The translations under genes were made by a program, and so were the position numbers. Shown here one piece after another: positions 1 through 4,815 of a DNA stretch of 7,863 nucleotides. The DNA is taken from NCBI GenBank assembly GCA_014360105.1, contig JACIYD010000058.1:1-7863 (forward strand), read 5' to 3'. The notes beneath the pieces are model-generated. The model did no database searches and was not told where the DNA came from. It saw only the letters and a program-made list of their open reading frames with translations. Origin of the DNA: Clostridia bacterium (GTDB taxonomy: Bacteria; Bacillota; DSM-521; Neomoorellales; SLTJ01). Position 1 is the stretch's first letter. Every line of letters starts with the position of its first letter.

Positions 1-1
1 G

Positions 2-229
2 AACCTGGTACTGGACCTGTCACGGGTTTCGTTCATCGACAGTTCGGGTCTAGGCGTGATTCTCGGTCGGTACCGCCGGGTGAAAGCCCAGGGCGGCGAG
101 GTGGCGATTGTCAACGTGCAGCCGCCGGTGGACCGGTTGCTTGAACTGGCCGGGCTGCACCGCCTGGTGCGCTTTTATGCCAACGAAGAAGAAGCCCTGG
201 GGGAGCTCGCTAAGGGGGAGACGCCATGA
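2..229 (+). CDS. spoIIAA: Anti-sigma F factor antagonist SpoIIAA (3' part)
   Basis: This is the C-terminal 75 residues of a STAS-domain protein; the start lies before the window. In the family, unphosphorylated SpoIIAA binds SpoIIAB in the forespore and frees sigma F, while SpoIIAB inactivates it by phosphorylating one serine. Seen here: the motif FIDSSGLGVILGRYRRVK at visible residues 11-28. Its second serine (codon 44-46) aligns with the phosphorylated Ser58 of Bacillus subtilis SpoIIAA. It is followed by the typical ending with PPVDRLLELAGL and a short acidic helix. The stop TGA (227-229) overlaps the spoIIAB start as ATGA, so the two are probably translationally coupled. Identification rests on motif and gene order and is firm; the full length cannot be seen. 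Confidence 0.95.
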   Translation, partial: NLVLDLSRVSFIDSSGLGVILGRYRRVKAQGGEVAIVNVQPPVDRLLELAGLHRLVRFYANEEEALGELAKGETP

Positions 230-678
230 GCAAGATTCTCAACAGCATGCGGCTGGAGTTCCTCAGCCTCAAGGAGAACCTCGGCCTGGCGCGGGTGGCC
301 GTCGCCTCTTTTGCCGCCCAGAGCGACTTCACCCTGGGCGACCTGGAAGAGATCAAGGTAGCGGTTTCCGAGGCGGTAACCAATGCCATCGTGCACGGCT
401 ATGAGAACCGGCCGGTCGGTCTGATCCGCATCACCTGTAACCTTTACCCCGACGGCCTGGAGGTCATCGTCAGCGACGAGGGGAAAGGGATGGAAGATGC
501 GGGCCGTGCCCTCGAGCCGGACAAGGCGCCGGACACTGACCAGGTAGGGCTCGGCTTTGTCTTTATGCGCTCCTTTATGCATGAGGTTGAGGTCGAAACG
601 GCGCCGGGTAAAGGAACGCAAGTAAGAATGCTGCGCCGTTTGCCCCAGCCGCTCAAAGCGTGCGCTCAGCGGAACTGA
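226..678 (+). CDS. spoIIAB: Anti-sigma F factor / serine kinase SpoIIAB
   Basis: A GHKL-fold protein of 150 residues, near the usual family length. By family knowledge it binds ATP, holds sigma F inactive in the predivisional cell and mother cell, and phosphorylates SpoIIAA. Seen here: an N box with Glu49 and Asn53 in VSEAVTNAIVHGY, a G1 box DEGKGM at residues 84-89, and a G2 box GLG at 108-110 followed by FVFMRSF. The chosen ATG overlaps the spoIIAA stop and has a purine-rich ribosome site (AAGGGGGAG, 212-220) five bases upstream, inside spoIIAA. Its stop lies one base before the sigF start. The last residues after about 137 are a short basic tail. Nothing is missing from the ATP site. Confidence 0.97.
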   Translation: MSKILNSMRLEFLSLKENLGLARVAVASFAAQSDFTLGDLEEIKVAVSEAVTNAIVHGYENRPVGLIRITCNLYPDGLEVIVSDEGKGMEDAGRALEPDKAPDTDQVGLGFVFMRSFMHEVEVETAPGKGTQVRMLRRLPQPLKACAQRN

Positions 679-679
679 G

Positions 680-1459
680 ATGTCCGGTTCCCTATCCGAG
701 ATGAACCTCCCCCGCTTTCCTCTGCTCACGGAGGAGGAAACGCGCGAGCTTTTGCAGAAGGCCAGAGAAGGCGATAGGGAAGCACGGGAAAAATTGATCA
801 ACTGCCACTTGAAGCTGGTCTTTAACCTGGTACGCCGTTTTGAGAACCGGGGCTACGACTTGGAAGATCTCTTTCAGATCGGCACGATTGGCCTGATCAA
901 GGCCATTGACAAATTCGATCCCGCGTACGAAGTGCGCTTTTCCACCTACGCCGTACCCATGATCGTAGGCGAGATCCGGCGTTTCTTGCGGGACGATCAC
1001 CCGGTAAAGATCAGCCGTTCCCTCAAGGAAACGGCATATCGCATCCGCGAAACGCAGGAACGGCTGGCCAAAGAACTGGGCCGCGACCCTTCGGTGGGCG
1101 AATTGGCGGAAGCCCTTTCCCTTTCACGGGAGGAAATCGTGGCGGCGATGGAGGTCCTGCAGGCGCCCGAATCCATCCACGAAAAGGTCTACCAGGACGA
1201 CGGCGACCCGCTTTACGTGCTCGACCAGTTGGCCCGAGACGAAAAGGAAGCAACCTGGTTCGACCGCATTGCCCTGAAAGAGGTCATCCGGCAATTACCA
1301 CCCAAACAGCGGCAGGTCATCGCCCTTCGCTTCTTTGCCGACCGCACCCAGGTGCAGGTCGCGGAAGCAATGGGGCTATCCCAGGTTCAGGTCTCACGCC
1401 TCGAGCGGCAAGCCTTGAACACCATCCGGAAACTAATGTCGGGCCGGGAAGAGGAGTAA
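680..1459 (+). CDS. sigF: RNA polymerase sigma-F factor
   Basis: Sporulation sigma factor of 259 residues; the B. subtilis protein has 255. It directs RNA polymerase to the first forespore genes. Seen here: region 2 at about 40-108, including DLFQIGTIGLIKAIDKFDP (63-81) and the promoter-melting block FSTYAVPMIVGEIRRFLRDD (87-106); region 3 at about 113-165 with VKISRSLKE; and region 4 at about 198-255 with helix-turn-helix TQVQVAEAMGLSQVQVSRLE (223-242). These blocks match sigma F more closely than a housekeeping sigma. The ATG is one base after the spoIIAB stop. An alternative ATG at 701 would drop seven residues, and the ribosome site of either is weak, which suggests coupling to spoIIAB. 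No internal damage is visible. Confidence 0.96.
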   Translation: MSGSLSEMNLPRFPLLTEEETRELLQKAREGDREAREKLINCHLKLVFNLVRRFENRGYDLEDLFQIGTIGLIKAIDKFDPAYEVRFSTYAVPMIVGEIRRFLRDDHPVKISRSLKETAYRIRETQERLAKELGRDPSVGELAEALSLSREEIVAAMEVLQAPESIHEKVYQDDGDPLYVLDQLARDEKEATWFDRIALKEVIRQLPPKQRQVIALRFFADRTQVQVAEAMGLSQVQVSRLERQALNTIRKLMSGREEE

Positions 1460-1509
1460 GATGCCGCCCCAAGCGCACCGCCCTGTAGACCGGACGAGCT
1501 ACCGCGGCG

Positions 1510-1538
1510 GCATAGTTTCCCCTCACAGCGACATAATA
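1510..1538 (+). promoter_or_regulatory. Forespore (sigma F/sigma G-type) promoter for dodecin and spoVAC
   Basis: GCATA at 1510-1514 and CATAATA at 1532-1538 are separated by 17 bases. This fits the known sigma G pattern (GHATR, 17-18 bases, CATWHTA) at every specified position and is close to the overlapping sigma F pattern. It sits just after sigF and 39 bases upstream of the dodecin GTG. That is the place expected for a forespore promoter that lets dodecin-spoVAC be transcribed apart from the spoIIA operon. Assignment is by eye; sigma F and sigma G cannot be separated. Confidence 0.62.
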
Positions 1539-1577
1539 AGAACGTGGCGTAACTTCTGCGCACAGGGGGTTGAAACG

Positions 1578-1784
1578 GTGCACGTAAAAGTGATCGAACT
1601 GGTAGGGGAATCCCCCAATGGTTGGCAGGAAGCGGTAGAAACCGCGGTGGCCGAGGCGGCAAAGACCATCCCCAATATCAGCGGGGTAGAGATCTACAAT
1701 CTTACGGCCAATGTGGTCAACGGCCGCCTTACGGAGTATAAGGCGAACGTCAAAGTTGCCTATAGTGAAGGCGTTCCCAGGTAA
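1578..1784 (+). CDS. Dodecin-family small protein (flavin-contact residues absent)
   Basis: A 68-residue protein with the dodecin beta-alpha-beta-beta pattern: VKVIELVGESPNGW, a helix EAVETAVAEAAKTIPNISG, then two strands ending NGRLTEYKANVKVAY. Dodecins assemble as hollow 12-mers, and the classic archaeal member binds riboflavin or FMN between stacked tryptophans. Aligned without gaps at the ends to Halobacterium dodecin, the flavin-stacking Trp36 is Gly36 here and Gln55 is Lys55, so the classic flavin site is not present. The GTG at 1578 was chosen because AGGGGG (1564-1569) lies eight bases upstream and the family starts at this strand. The same frame opens at ATG 1461, but those extra 39 codons cover the promoter and look non-coding. 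Family is firm; ligand and role in the forespore are unknown. Confidence 0.85.
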   Translation: MHVKVIELVGESPNGWQEAVETAVAEAAKTIPNISGVEIYNLTANVVNGRLTEYKANVKVAYSEGVPR

Positions 1785-2155
1785 GGAGCGGGGCAGGGGC
1801 GACGGTGGGCGCAAAGCTCCTGCCTTTCGCTTCCCGTAAGGCAAGGAGTACTCGGTCTGAGGGATCCCACTTCCGTCCGGCGGTCTTTGGGTCCCGCCGC
1901 AAGATTTTACGCATCGCGGCGAGCCGGGCTTTGCGCGAGGGAGAGGGCGCAAGCCGACTGGAGGCTACTGATGGGCGAAGGCGCCGTGATGGCGCGCAAG
2001 CCGCGGACCCGGCGCAAGCTCCAGGCTCAAGCGCCCGTATCGCCCGCGAGGCTCACGCCAACGTGGGACCAAAGACCGTAAGGAGCAAAGTGGGGATTCG
2101 CCAGGCACCCGGTAGAGGTGTGACCCGCGAGAACAGCGTTCCGGAGGATGCCGGG
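1785..2155 (+). other. 371-base structured interval between dodecin and spoVAC
   Basis: The interval holds a run of stem-loops. The first, 1817-1848, pairs CTCCTGCCTT with AAGGCAAGGAG through ten base pairs and one bulged A, with an 11-base loop. The second, 1895-1921, pairs CGCCGC with GCGGCG. The third, 1927-1955, pairs GGC-TTGCGC with GCGCAAGCC, one bulged T, ten-base loop. The fourth, 1981-1995, pairs GCGCC with GGCGC. None is followed by a U-run, so these are not ordinary terminators. A short ORF (1971-2081) follows the third hairpin. The interval could be an untranslated RNA element or an RNA processing region between the two genes. No known riboswitch class was recognised, and GC-rich DNA forms hairpins easily. 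Confidence 0.4.
1971..2081 (+). CDS. Possible 36-residue basic protein upstream of spoVAC
   Basis: ATG 1971 is preceded by a full GGAGG (1960-1964) at six bases. The ORF runs to TAA 2079-2081, whose last bases overlap AAGGAG (2080-2085), a ribosome site for the in-frame GTG at 2090. The peptide begins MGEGAVMARKPRTRRKLQAQ and then turns proline-rich. Its first 20 residues hold five Arg or Lys clustered at 9-16 and one acidic residue. I do not recognise a family. Its place under a forespore promoter would suit a small nucleic-acid-binding spore protein or a leader peptide, but this is inference from position and charge only. It may be a chance ORF in GC-rich DNA; the good ribosome site is the main argument for it. 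Confidence 0.35.
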   Translation: MGEGAVMARKPRTRRKLQAQAPVSPARLTPTWDQRP

Positions 2156-2632
2156 ATGATCAAGCCTCTTGACGACCAGCTCAGGCAGCAGCAACAGCAA
2201 TACGATCAGGCGGCCTACCAGCAACTGGTCAACCAGGTAAAGCCGAAGCCACCGGTAGCACGAAATTGTCTCGGTGCATTCTTGGTGGGCGGCGCCATCT
2301 GCACCCTGGGTCAGGCAATTGTCCTTTTCTTTATGCGCTCCGGCTTGAGTCTGGCCGACGCCGGTACGGCCGCCGTCATGGTAATGGTTTTCCTGGGCGC
2401 CCTTTTGACCGGCCTCGGGGTGTACGATAACCTGGCGAAGATCGGCGGGGCCGGCTCCATTATTCCCATCACCGGTTTTGCCAACTCCATTGTCTCCCCG
2501 GCGCTGGAGTTTAAACGGGAAGGGTTTGTTTTTGGCATGGCGACGCGCATGTTCACCGTGGCCGGCCCGGTTCTCGTCTACGGCCTCGTTTCCGCCGTGC
2601 TCATGGGCCTGATCGTCTGGGTAGTGCGCTAG
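2156..2632 (+). CDS. spoVAC: Stage V sporulation protein AC, DPA channel subunit
   Basis: A membrane protein of 158 residues, close to the roughly 150 of B. subtilis SpoVAC. In that species SpoVAC forms a mechanosensitive channel in the spore inner membrane and takes part in DPA release. Seen here: a soluble Gln-rich N terminus (1-30) ending KPKPPVARN, then hydrophobic segments at about 38-60, 70-92 and 135-157. The signature YDNLAKIGGAGSIIPITGFA (90-109) precedes SPALEFKREGFVFG. ATG 2156 has GGAGG (2143-2147) eight bases upstream. An in-frame GTG at 2090 with AAGGAG four bases before it would add 22 residues and is a real alternative. The next gene is not spoVAD, which is the normal neighbour and lies 3.4 kb further on. 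Confidence 0.95.
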   Translation: MIKPLDDQLRQQQQQYDQAAYQQLVNQVKPKPPVARNCLGAFLVGGAICTLGQAIVLFFMRSGLSLADAGTAAVMVMVFLGALLTGLGVYDNLAKIGGAGSIIPITGFANSIVSPALEFKREGFVFGMATRMFTVAGPVLVYGLVSAVLMGLIVWVVR

Positions 2633-2672
2633 CCGCGACCGGTCTTCCCGGCCCAGAATGAATTAACAAGAC

Positions 2673-2701
2673 TTGACAGGCGCCGATCTCTATGCTATTT
2701 T
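2673..2701 (+). promoter_or_regulatory. Sigma A-type promoter upstream of the SPW gene
   Basis: TTGACA (2673-2678), a perfect -35 box, is followed after 17 bases by TATTTT (2696-2701), four of six matches to the -10 consensus. It stands 40 bases after spoVAC and 94 bases before the SPW-type ORF. It would give the inserted genes a housekeeping promoter, separating their expression from the forespore genes on either side. Confidence 0.5.
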
Positions 2702-2751
2702 TGACCTAGATTGATCATTTTTCCCTCGGTGATTTCTCTCGCCCCATACAT

Positions 2752-3006
2752 AAGGCCGGGCACGAGGTAAACAGCCTGACAGGGGGTGAGGGGAATGGCC
2801 TGGGTGAAATGGGTTAACCTTATTCTCGGCATCTTGATCGTTATTGCGCCGTTTGTGGTAAAGACAACCGATAACGTCCCTGCTCTTGCCGCCAACGTCG
2901 TCCTGGGAATTCTGGTTATTATCTTTGCCTTTGTCCTTACGCTGCGCGGCACGCGGGGCGAGGCGACCAAGTCGTAAAGGATATACCGGTACTCGTGCCC
3001 GGCCTT
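2752..3006. repeat. 15-bp perfect inverted repeat flanking the SPW gene
   Basis: AAGGCCGGGCACGAG (2752-2766) recurs as its exact reverse complement CTCGTGCCCGGCCTT (2992-3006). The two arms enclose 225 bases that hold almost only the small membrane-protein gene. A third copy of the outer 8 bases, AAGGCCGG, occurs at 3050-3057 and could pair with 2999-3006 instead. Arms of this length and closeness are unlikely by chance. No target-site duplication is visible, so a mobile-cassette reading is unproved; an RNA stem around the ORF is the other option. Confidence 0.6.
2795..2977 (+). CDS. SPW-repeat-like two-helix membrane protein
   Basis: A 60-residue protein that is almost entirely two membrane helices, at about 7-22 and 31-51, ending in a short basic tail RGTRGEATKS. 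The first half, WVKWVNLILGILIVIAPFVV, follows the pattern of the SPW repeat family (W..W.N..LG...I.PFV), and the second half starts with Asn34 and LGILVII. This is one repeat or a short version of the family, whose function is unknown. ATG 2795 was chosen over GTG 2786, which adds three residues. The ribosome site is the G-rich run 2781-2793, of which GGTGAGG is best placed. The gene lies between the arms of a 15-bp inverted repeat. It may be cotranscribed with the nitrilase gene 95 bases downstream. Confidence 0.7.
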   Translation: MAWVKWVNLILGILIVIAPFVVKTTDNVPALAANVVLGILVIIFAFVLTLRGTRGEATKS

Positions 3007-3057
3007 TTCCTGTGCGGACCGGTCATCCCGCGCAAGCGGTCTTGCGAGCAAGGCCGG
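2999..3057 (+). other. Two-tier stem-loop before the nitrilase gene
   Basis: CCGGCCTT (2999-3006) pairs with AAGGCCGG (3050-3057). Inside it CGCAAG (3031-3036) pairs with CTTGCG (3041-3046) across a four-base loop. The right end is 15 bases from the nitrilase ATG. There is no U-run, so it is better seen as a leader structure or processing site than as a terminator. Its left arm is shared with the 15-bp inverted repeat, so the two foldings exclude each other. Confidence 0.45.
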
Positions 3058-3072
3058 CAATAGGGTGACGGA

Positions 3073-3846
3073 ATGAGGATTGCTTTGGTTCAACCGGCGC
3101 GTGCCTCCAGGCAAGACGAGAACCTGAGACGCATGCGCCTTTTGGTTTCACAGATGCCCGCCGTCGATCTGGTCCTCCTGCCGGAGAACTGGCTCGGCCC
3201 CTTTTCCGTGGCTCTGGAGGATTACCTGCGGGCGCTGGACGAGATCGCCGCCCTTCTCCCCCCGGAGACGCTGCTGGCCGGCGGTGCCCAGTATGTGGAC
3301 GAGGGTGGCCGGTTTTATTCTCGCGGGTACTTTCTGCGGCACGCCGCGCGGCTGGCCTTTTATGAAAAGTGCTTCCCCTCCCAGGCCGTTGGCGAGCGCG
3401 ATCACCTTCTACCCGGTCGCCCTACACCCGTATTGGAGCATGCCGGCTGGAAACTGGGGGCGCTGGTCTGCATCGACCTCTTCTATCCGGAAGTGGCGCG
3501 CTGGCTCGCGCTTCAGGGCGCGCAGCTCATCCTCAATCCCGTAAGCATCCACGCCGGCCGATCGAGTTTCTGGCAGGCACTCGGCCAGGTGCGCGCGGCC
3601 GAGAATACGGTCTTCGTGGCCGTGGCGAACAACACAGGCAGCGCCTACCCGGACGGGCGCGAAGTTACCGGCGGCAGCTTCGTTGCCCTCCCTGACGGGA
3701 GGCTCGGCGCCGTAGCCGGGAGCGAGGAAACGGTGCTTCTGGCCACTCTGGATGCGGGCCTGGTAGAAGACGTGCGGAAACGCTGGCCGTACCTGGAGGA
3801 CGCCCGCCGGGGCGAGCTGCGGCGCTTTTGTTCGCCCGGCTCCTGA
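3073..3846 (+). CDS. Carbon-nitrogen hydrolase (nitrilase superfamily)
   Basis: A 257-residue single-domain protein covering the whole nitrilase fold. Enzymes of this superfamily hydrolyse amide or nitrile C-N bonds in the cytoplasm through a Glu-Lys-Cys triad. All three residues are visible: Glu38 in LVLLPENW, Lys99 in FYEKCFP, and Cys133 in GALVCIDLFYPE. The typical RAAENTVFVAVANNTG (174-189) and GGSFVALPDGR (200-210) follow, so the enzyme should be active. Length and motifs resemble omega-amidase or carbamoylputrescine-hydrolase-like branches, but the substrate cannot be told from sequence. ATG 3073 has a modest ribosome site GGGTGA (3063-3068). It is convergent with the reverse-strand module downstream, and no obvious terminator is seen in 3847-3917. 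Confidence 0.9.
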   Translation: MRIALVQPARASRQDENLRRMRLLVSQMPAVDLVLLPENWLGPFSVALEDYLRALDEIAALLPPETLLAGGAQYVDEGGRFYSRGYFLRHAARLAFYEKCFPSQAVGERDHLLPGRPTPVLEHAGWKLGALVCIDLFYPEVARWLALQGAQLILNPVSIHAGRSSFWQALGQVRAAENTVFVAVANNTGSAYPDGREVTGGSFVALPDGRLGAVAGSEETVLLATLDAGLVEDVRKRWPYLEDARRGELRRFCSPGS

Positions 3847-3917
3847 CTGCCGCGGGCGCGCCATGCTTGGCTCGTCCGGCAAAGCCGCCCTCTTGCACCG
3901 GCTGGCTGGAAGACCAC

Positions 3918-4178
3918 TCACTTTGACCAGCACTTAAGATAAAAGGCCCAAATCTCTGACCGGGCGAGCAAGCGGCTGAGTTCTTGTACCAACGGGTCCA
4001 GATACTCCCTATCCAGGTTGTCGCGTTGGCGAGCAATGATATGCCGTACGTCTAGGTCTTGAGTGAGCCTGGGCTGGCCCCAGATCAAGTTAGCAATACC
4101 GCCAATAAACATATAAGGAATACGTTCCTGCTGAAAGAAGGCGGTCACCTGCTTAAGACTACGTTCAAGACTAGTCAT
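3918..4178 (-). pseudogene. Internally deleted minimal nucleotidyltransferase (MNT-like)
   Basis: The 86-residue ORF starts like a DUF6036/MNT-type nucleotidyltransferase: a helix, then PYMFIGGIANLIWGQPRLTQ followed by DLD. This gives the Gly-Gly (26-27) and Asp-x-Asp (41, 43) of the active site. Directly after Asp43-Val it passes into HIIARQRDNLDREYLDP and a short C-terminal helix, which is what these proteins have at their far end. Full members have roughly 150-200 residues, so the catalytic-core middle seems lost by an in-frame deletion near residue 44. The reading frame is intact and has a ribosome site AGGGG six bases upstream, overlapping the stop of the preceding gene, so a small product may still be made. 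Enzyme activity is unlikely. The family call is from pattern memory. Confidence 0.6.
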
Positions 4179-4187
4179 GAAAAACCC

Positions 4188-4457
4188 CTACCGCGTTAAA
4201 CGGGCCAAGTATTCTCTGGTCTTTTGTATGTGCCGAATTTTATCCAAATCGATTCCCCCCTCAGCCAACTGGGGGTTAAGTTTTTGCGCCAGCTCCCAGG
4301 CTTCGCCAAGCCAACGGAGGGCCCGAGAAAACTCGTCGAGTCTACTACGTTCCCTCGAGTTGGCCGCTTCCCAGGCATTGAATCTTTCCCATTGCCGGCG
4401 CTTGTGGAGTAATTGTTCGCGGGTCAAGCACTTTAACCCCCCGGGAAACTGTGGCAT
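4188..4457 (-). CDS. Small helical partner of the nucleotidyltransferase
   Basis: An 89-residue, highly charged, probably all-helical protein: LTREQLLHKRRQWERFNAWE, a middle region SRALRWLGEAWELAQKLNP, then IDLDKIRHIQKTREYLARL. I recall similar uncharacterised ORFs next to nucleotidyltransferase genes in thermophilic and clostridial genomes, so this is likely the first gene of a two-gene module. A toxin-antitoxin role is possible but unproved; no HEPN R-x4-6-H motif is clear. ATG 4457 is supported by AGGAAGG five bases upstream and a promoter at 4475-4483. TTG at 4427 is an alternative start. It ends nine bases before the next gene, whose ribosome site overlaps its TAG. Confidence 0.65.
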   Translation of the reverse strand: MPQFPGGLKCLTREQLLHKRRQWERFNAWEAANSRERSRLDEFSRALRWLGEAWELAQKLNPQLAEGGIDLDKIRHIQKTREYLARLTR

Positions 4458-4474
4458 GCGTGCCTTCCTGCTAT

Positions 4475-4483
4475 ATTATACCA
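4475..4483 (-). promoter_or_regulatory. Extended -10 promoter for the reverse two-gene module
   Basis: On the reverse strand TGGTATAAT forms a perfect extended -10 element (TATAAT at 4480-4475, TGG at 4483-4481). A second TATAAT lies just upstream (4493-4488). No good -35 box is seen at 17 bases, which extended -10 promoters tolerate. Transcription would start about ten bases before the ATG at 4457, giving a very short leader that still carries the ribosome site. The local AT-richness stands out from the GC-rich surroundings. Confidence 0.5.
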
Positions 4484-4532
4484 CTCATTATACTGCCACC
4501 GGCCAACGTTAGGCTGGTCAGGCGGATTTCTT

Positions 4533-4815
4533 CTACTTCCGCAGGATTACCAGGCCCTCCTCCGGCCCAAAGCGCAAGACCTCCAGCCGGGGGGACGCGG
4601 CCAGCATACTTTCTGCTGTTGCTAGCCGGAAGCGAAACGGGAACAGGCTTGGGTTCTCCAGGAGGGCCGCAAGCGTCGCGGATCCGGTCGGTTCGGGGCA
4701 TGTAGAGAGGCCTCGAGCCAACGACCTTCGTCCCGGGGTAAGAAAGTAGCTCCGCCACTCCCTCCAGGTCGTAAACACCCAGCCCCTTAGAAGAAGAGGA
4801 CGGCGTGCCACATAA
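4533..4815 (-). pseudogene. Decayed gene with apparent frameshift, unrecognised
   Basis: Two protein-like stretches lie in different reverse frames and meet near 4671-4680. The first, about 4785-4671, reads LGVYDLEGVAELLSYPGTKV onward to MPRTDRIRD. The second, about 4680-4533, reads ATLAALLENPSLFPFRFRLA onward to LEVLRFGPEEGLVILRK and stops at TAG 4533-4535. Third-position GC is about three quarters in each chosen frame and lower in the alternative frame of the first part, which favours one gene broken by a frameshift. The first stretch is in the same frame as the gene ending at 4816, directly after its TAG. I do not recognise the protein. A single unbroken 92-codon ORF from GTG 4811 is the alternative reading. 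The remaining 4458-4532 holds only promoter sequence. Confidence 0.45.

Noticed and set aside
1461..1577. ATG 1461 as dodecin start
   Set aside because: It would place the forespore promoter inside the gene and add 39 residues absent from dodecins; GTG 1578 has a proper ribosome site.
1810..1850. c-di-GMP riboswitch, because of the string CGCAAAGCTCC near 1811
   Set aside because: Only the short CGCAAAGC core is similar. The GNRA hairpin and receptor and the rest of the conserved core are missing.
1805..2155. Open frame extending SpoVAC by 117 residues upstream, from GTG 1805
   Set aside because: The extra sequence is Arg/Ala/Ser-rich and unlike any SpoVAC N terminus, covers the hairpins, and has no ribosome site at GTG 1805. 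Good sites exist at 2090 and 2156.
2673..2696. TTGACA paired with TATGCT (2691-2696) as promoter
   Set aside because: Spacer of only 12 bases; TATTTT at 17 bases is the better -10.
3847..3917. Terminator between the convergent nitrilase and nucleotidyltransferase genes
   Set aside because: Only a short CGGC/GCCG stem around 3877-3888 and no U-run on either strand.
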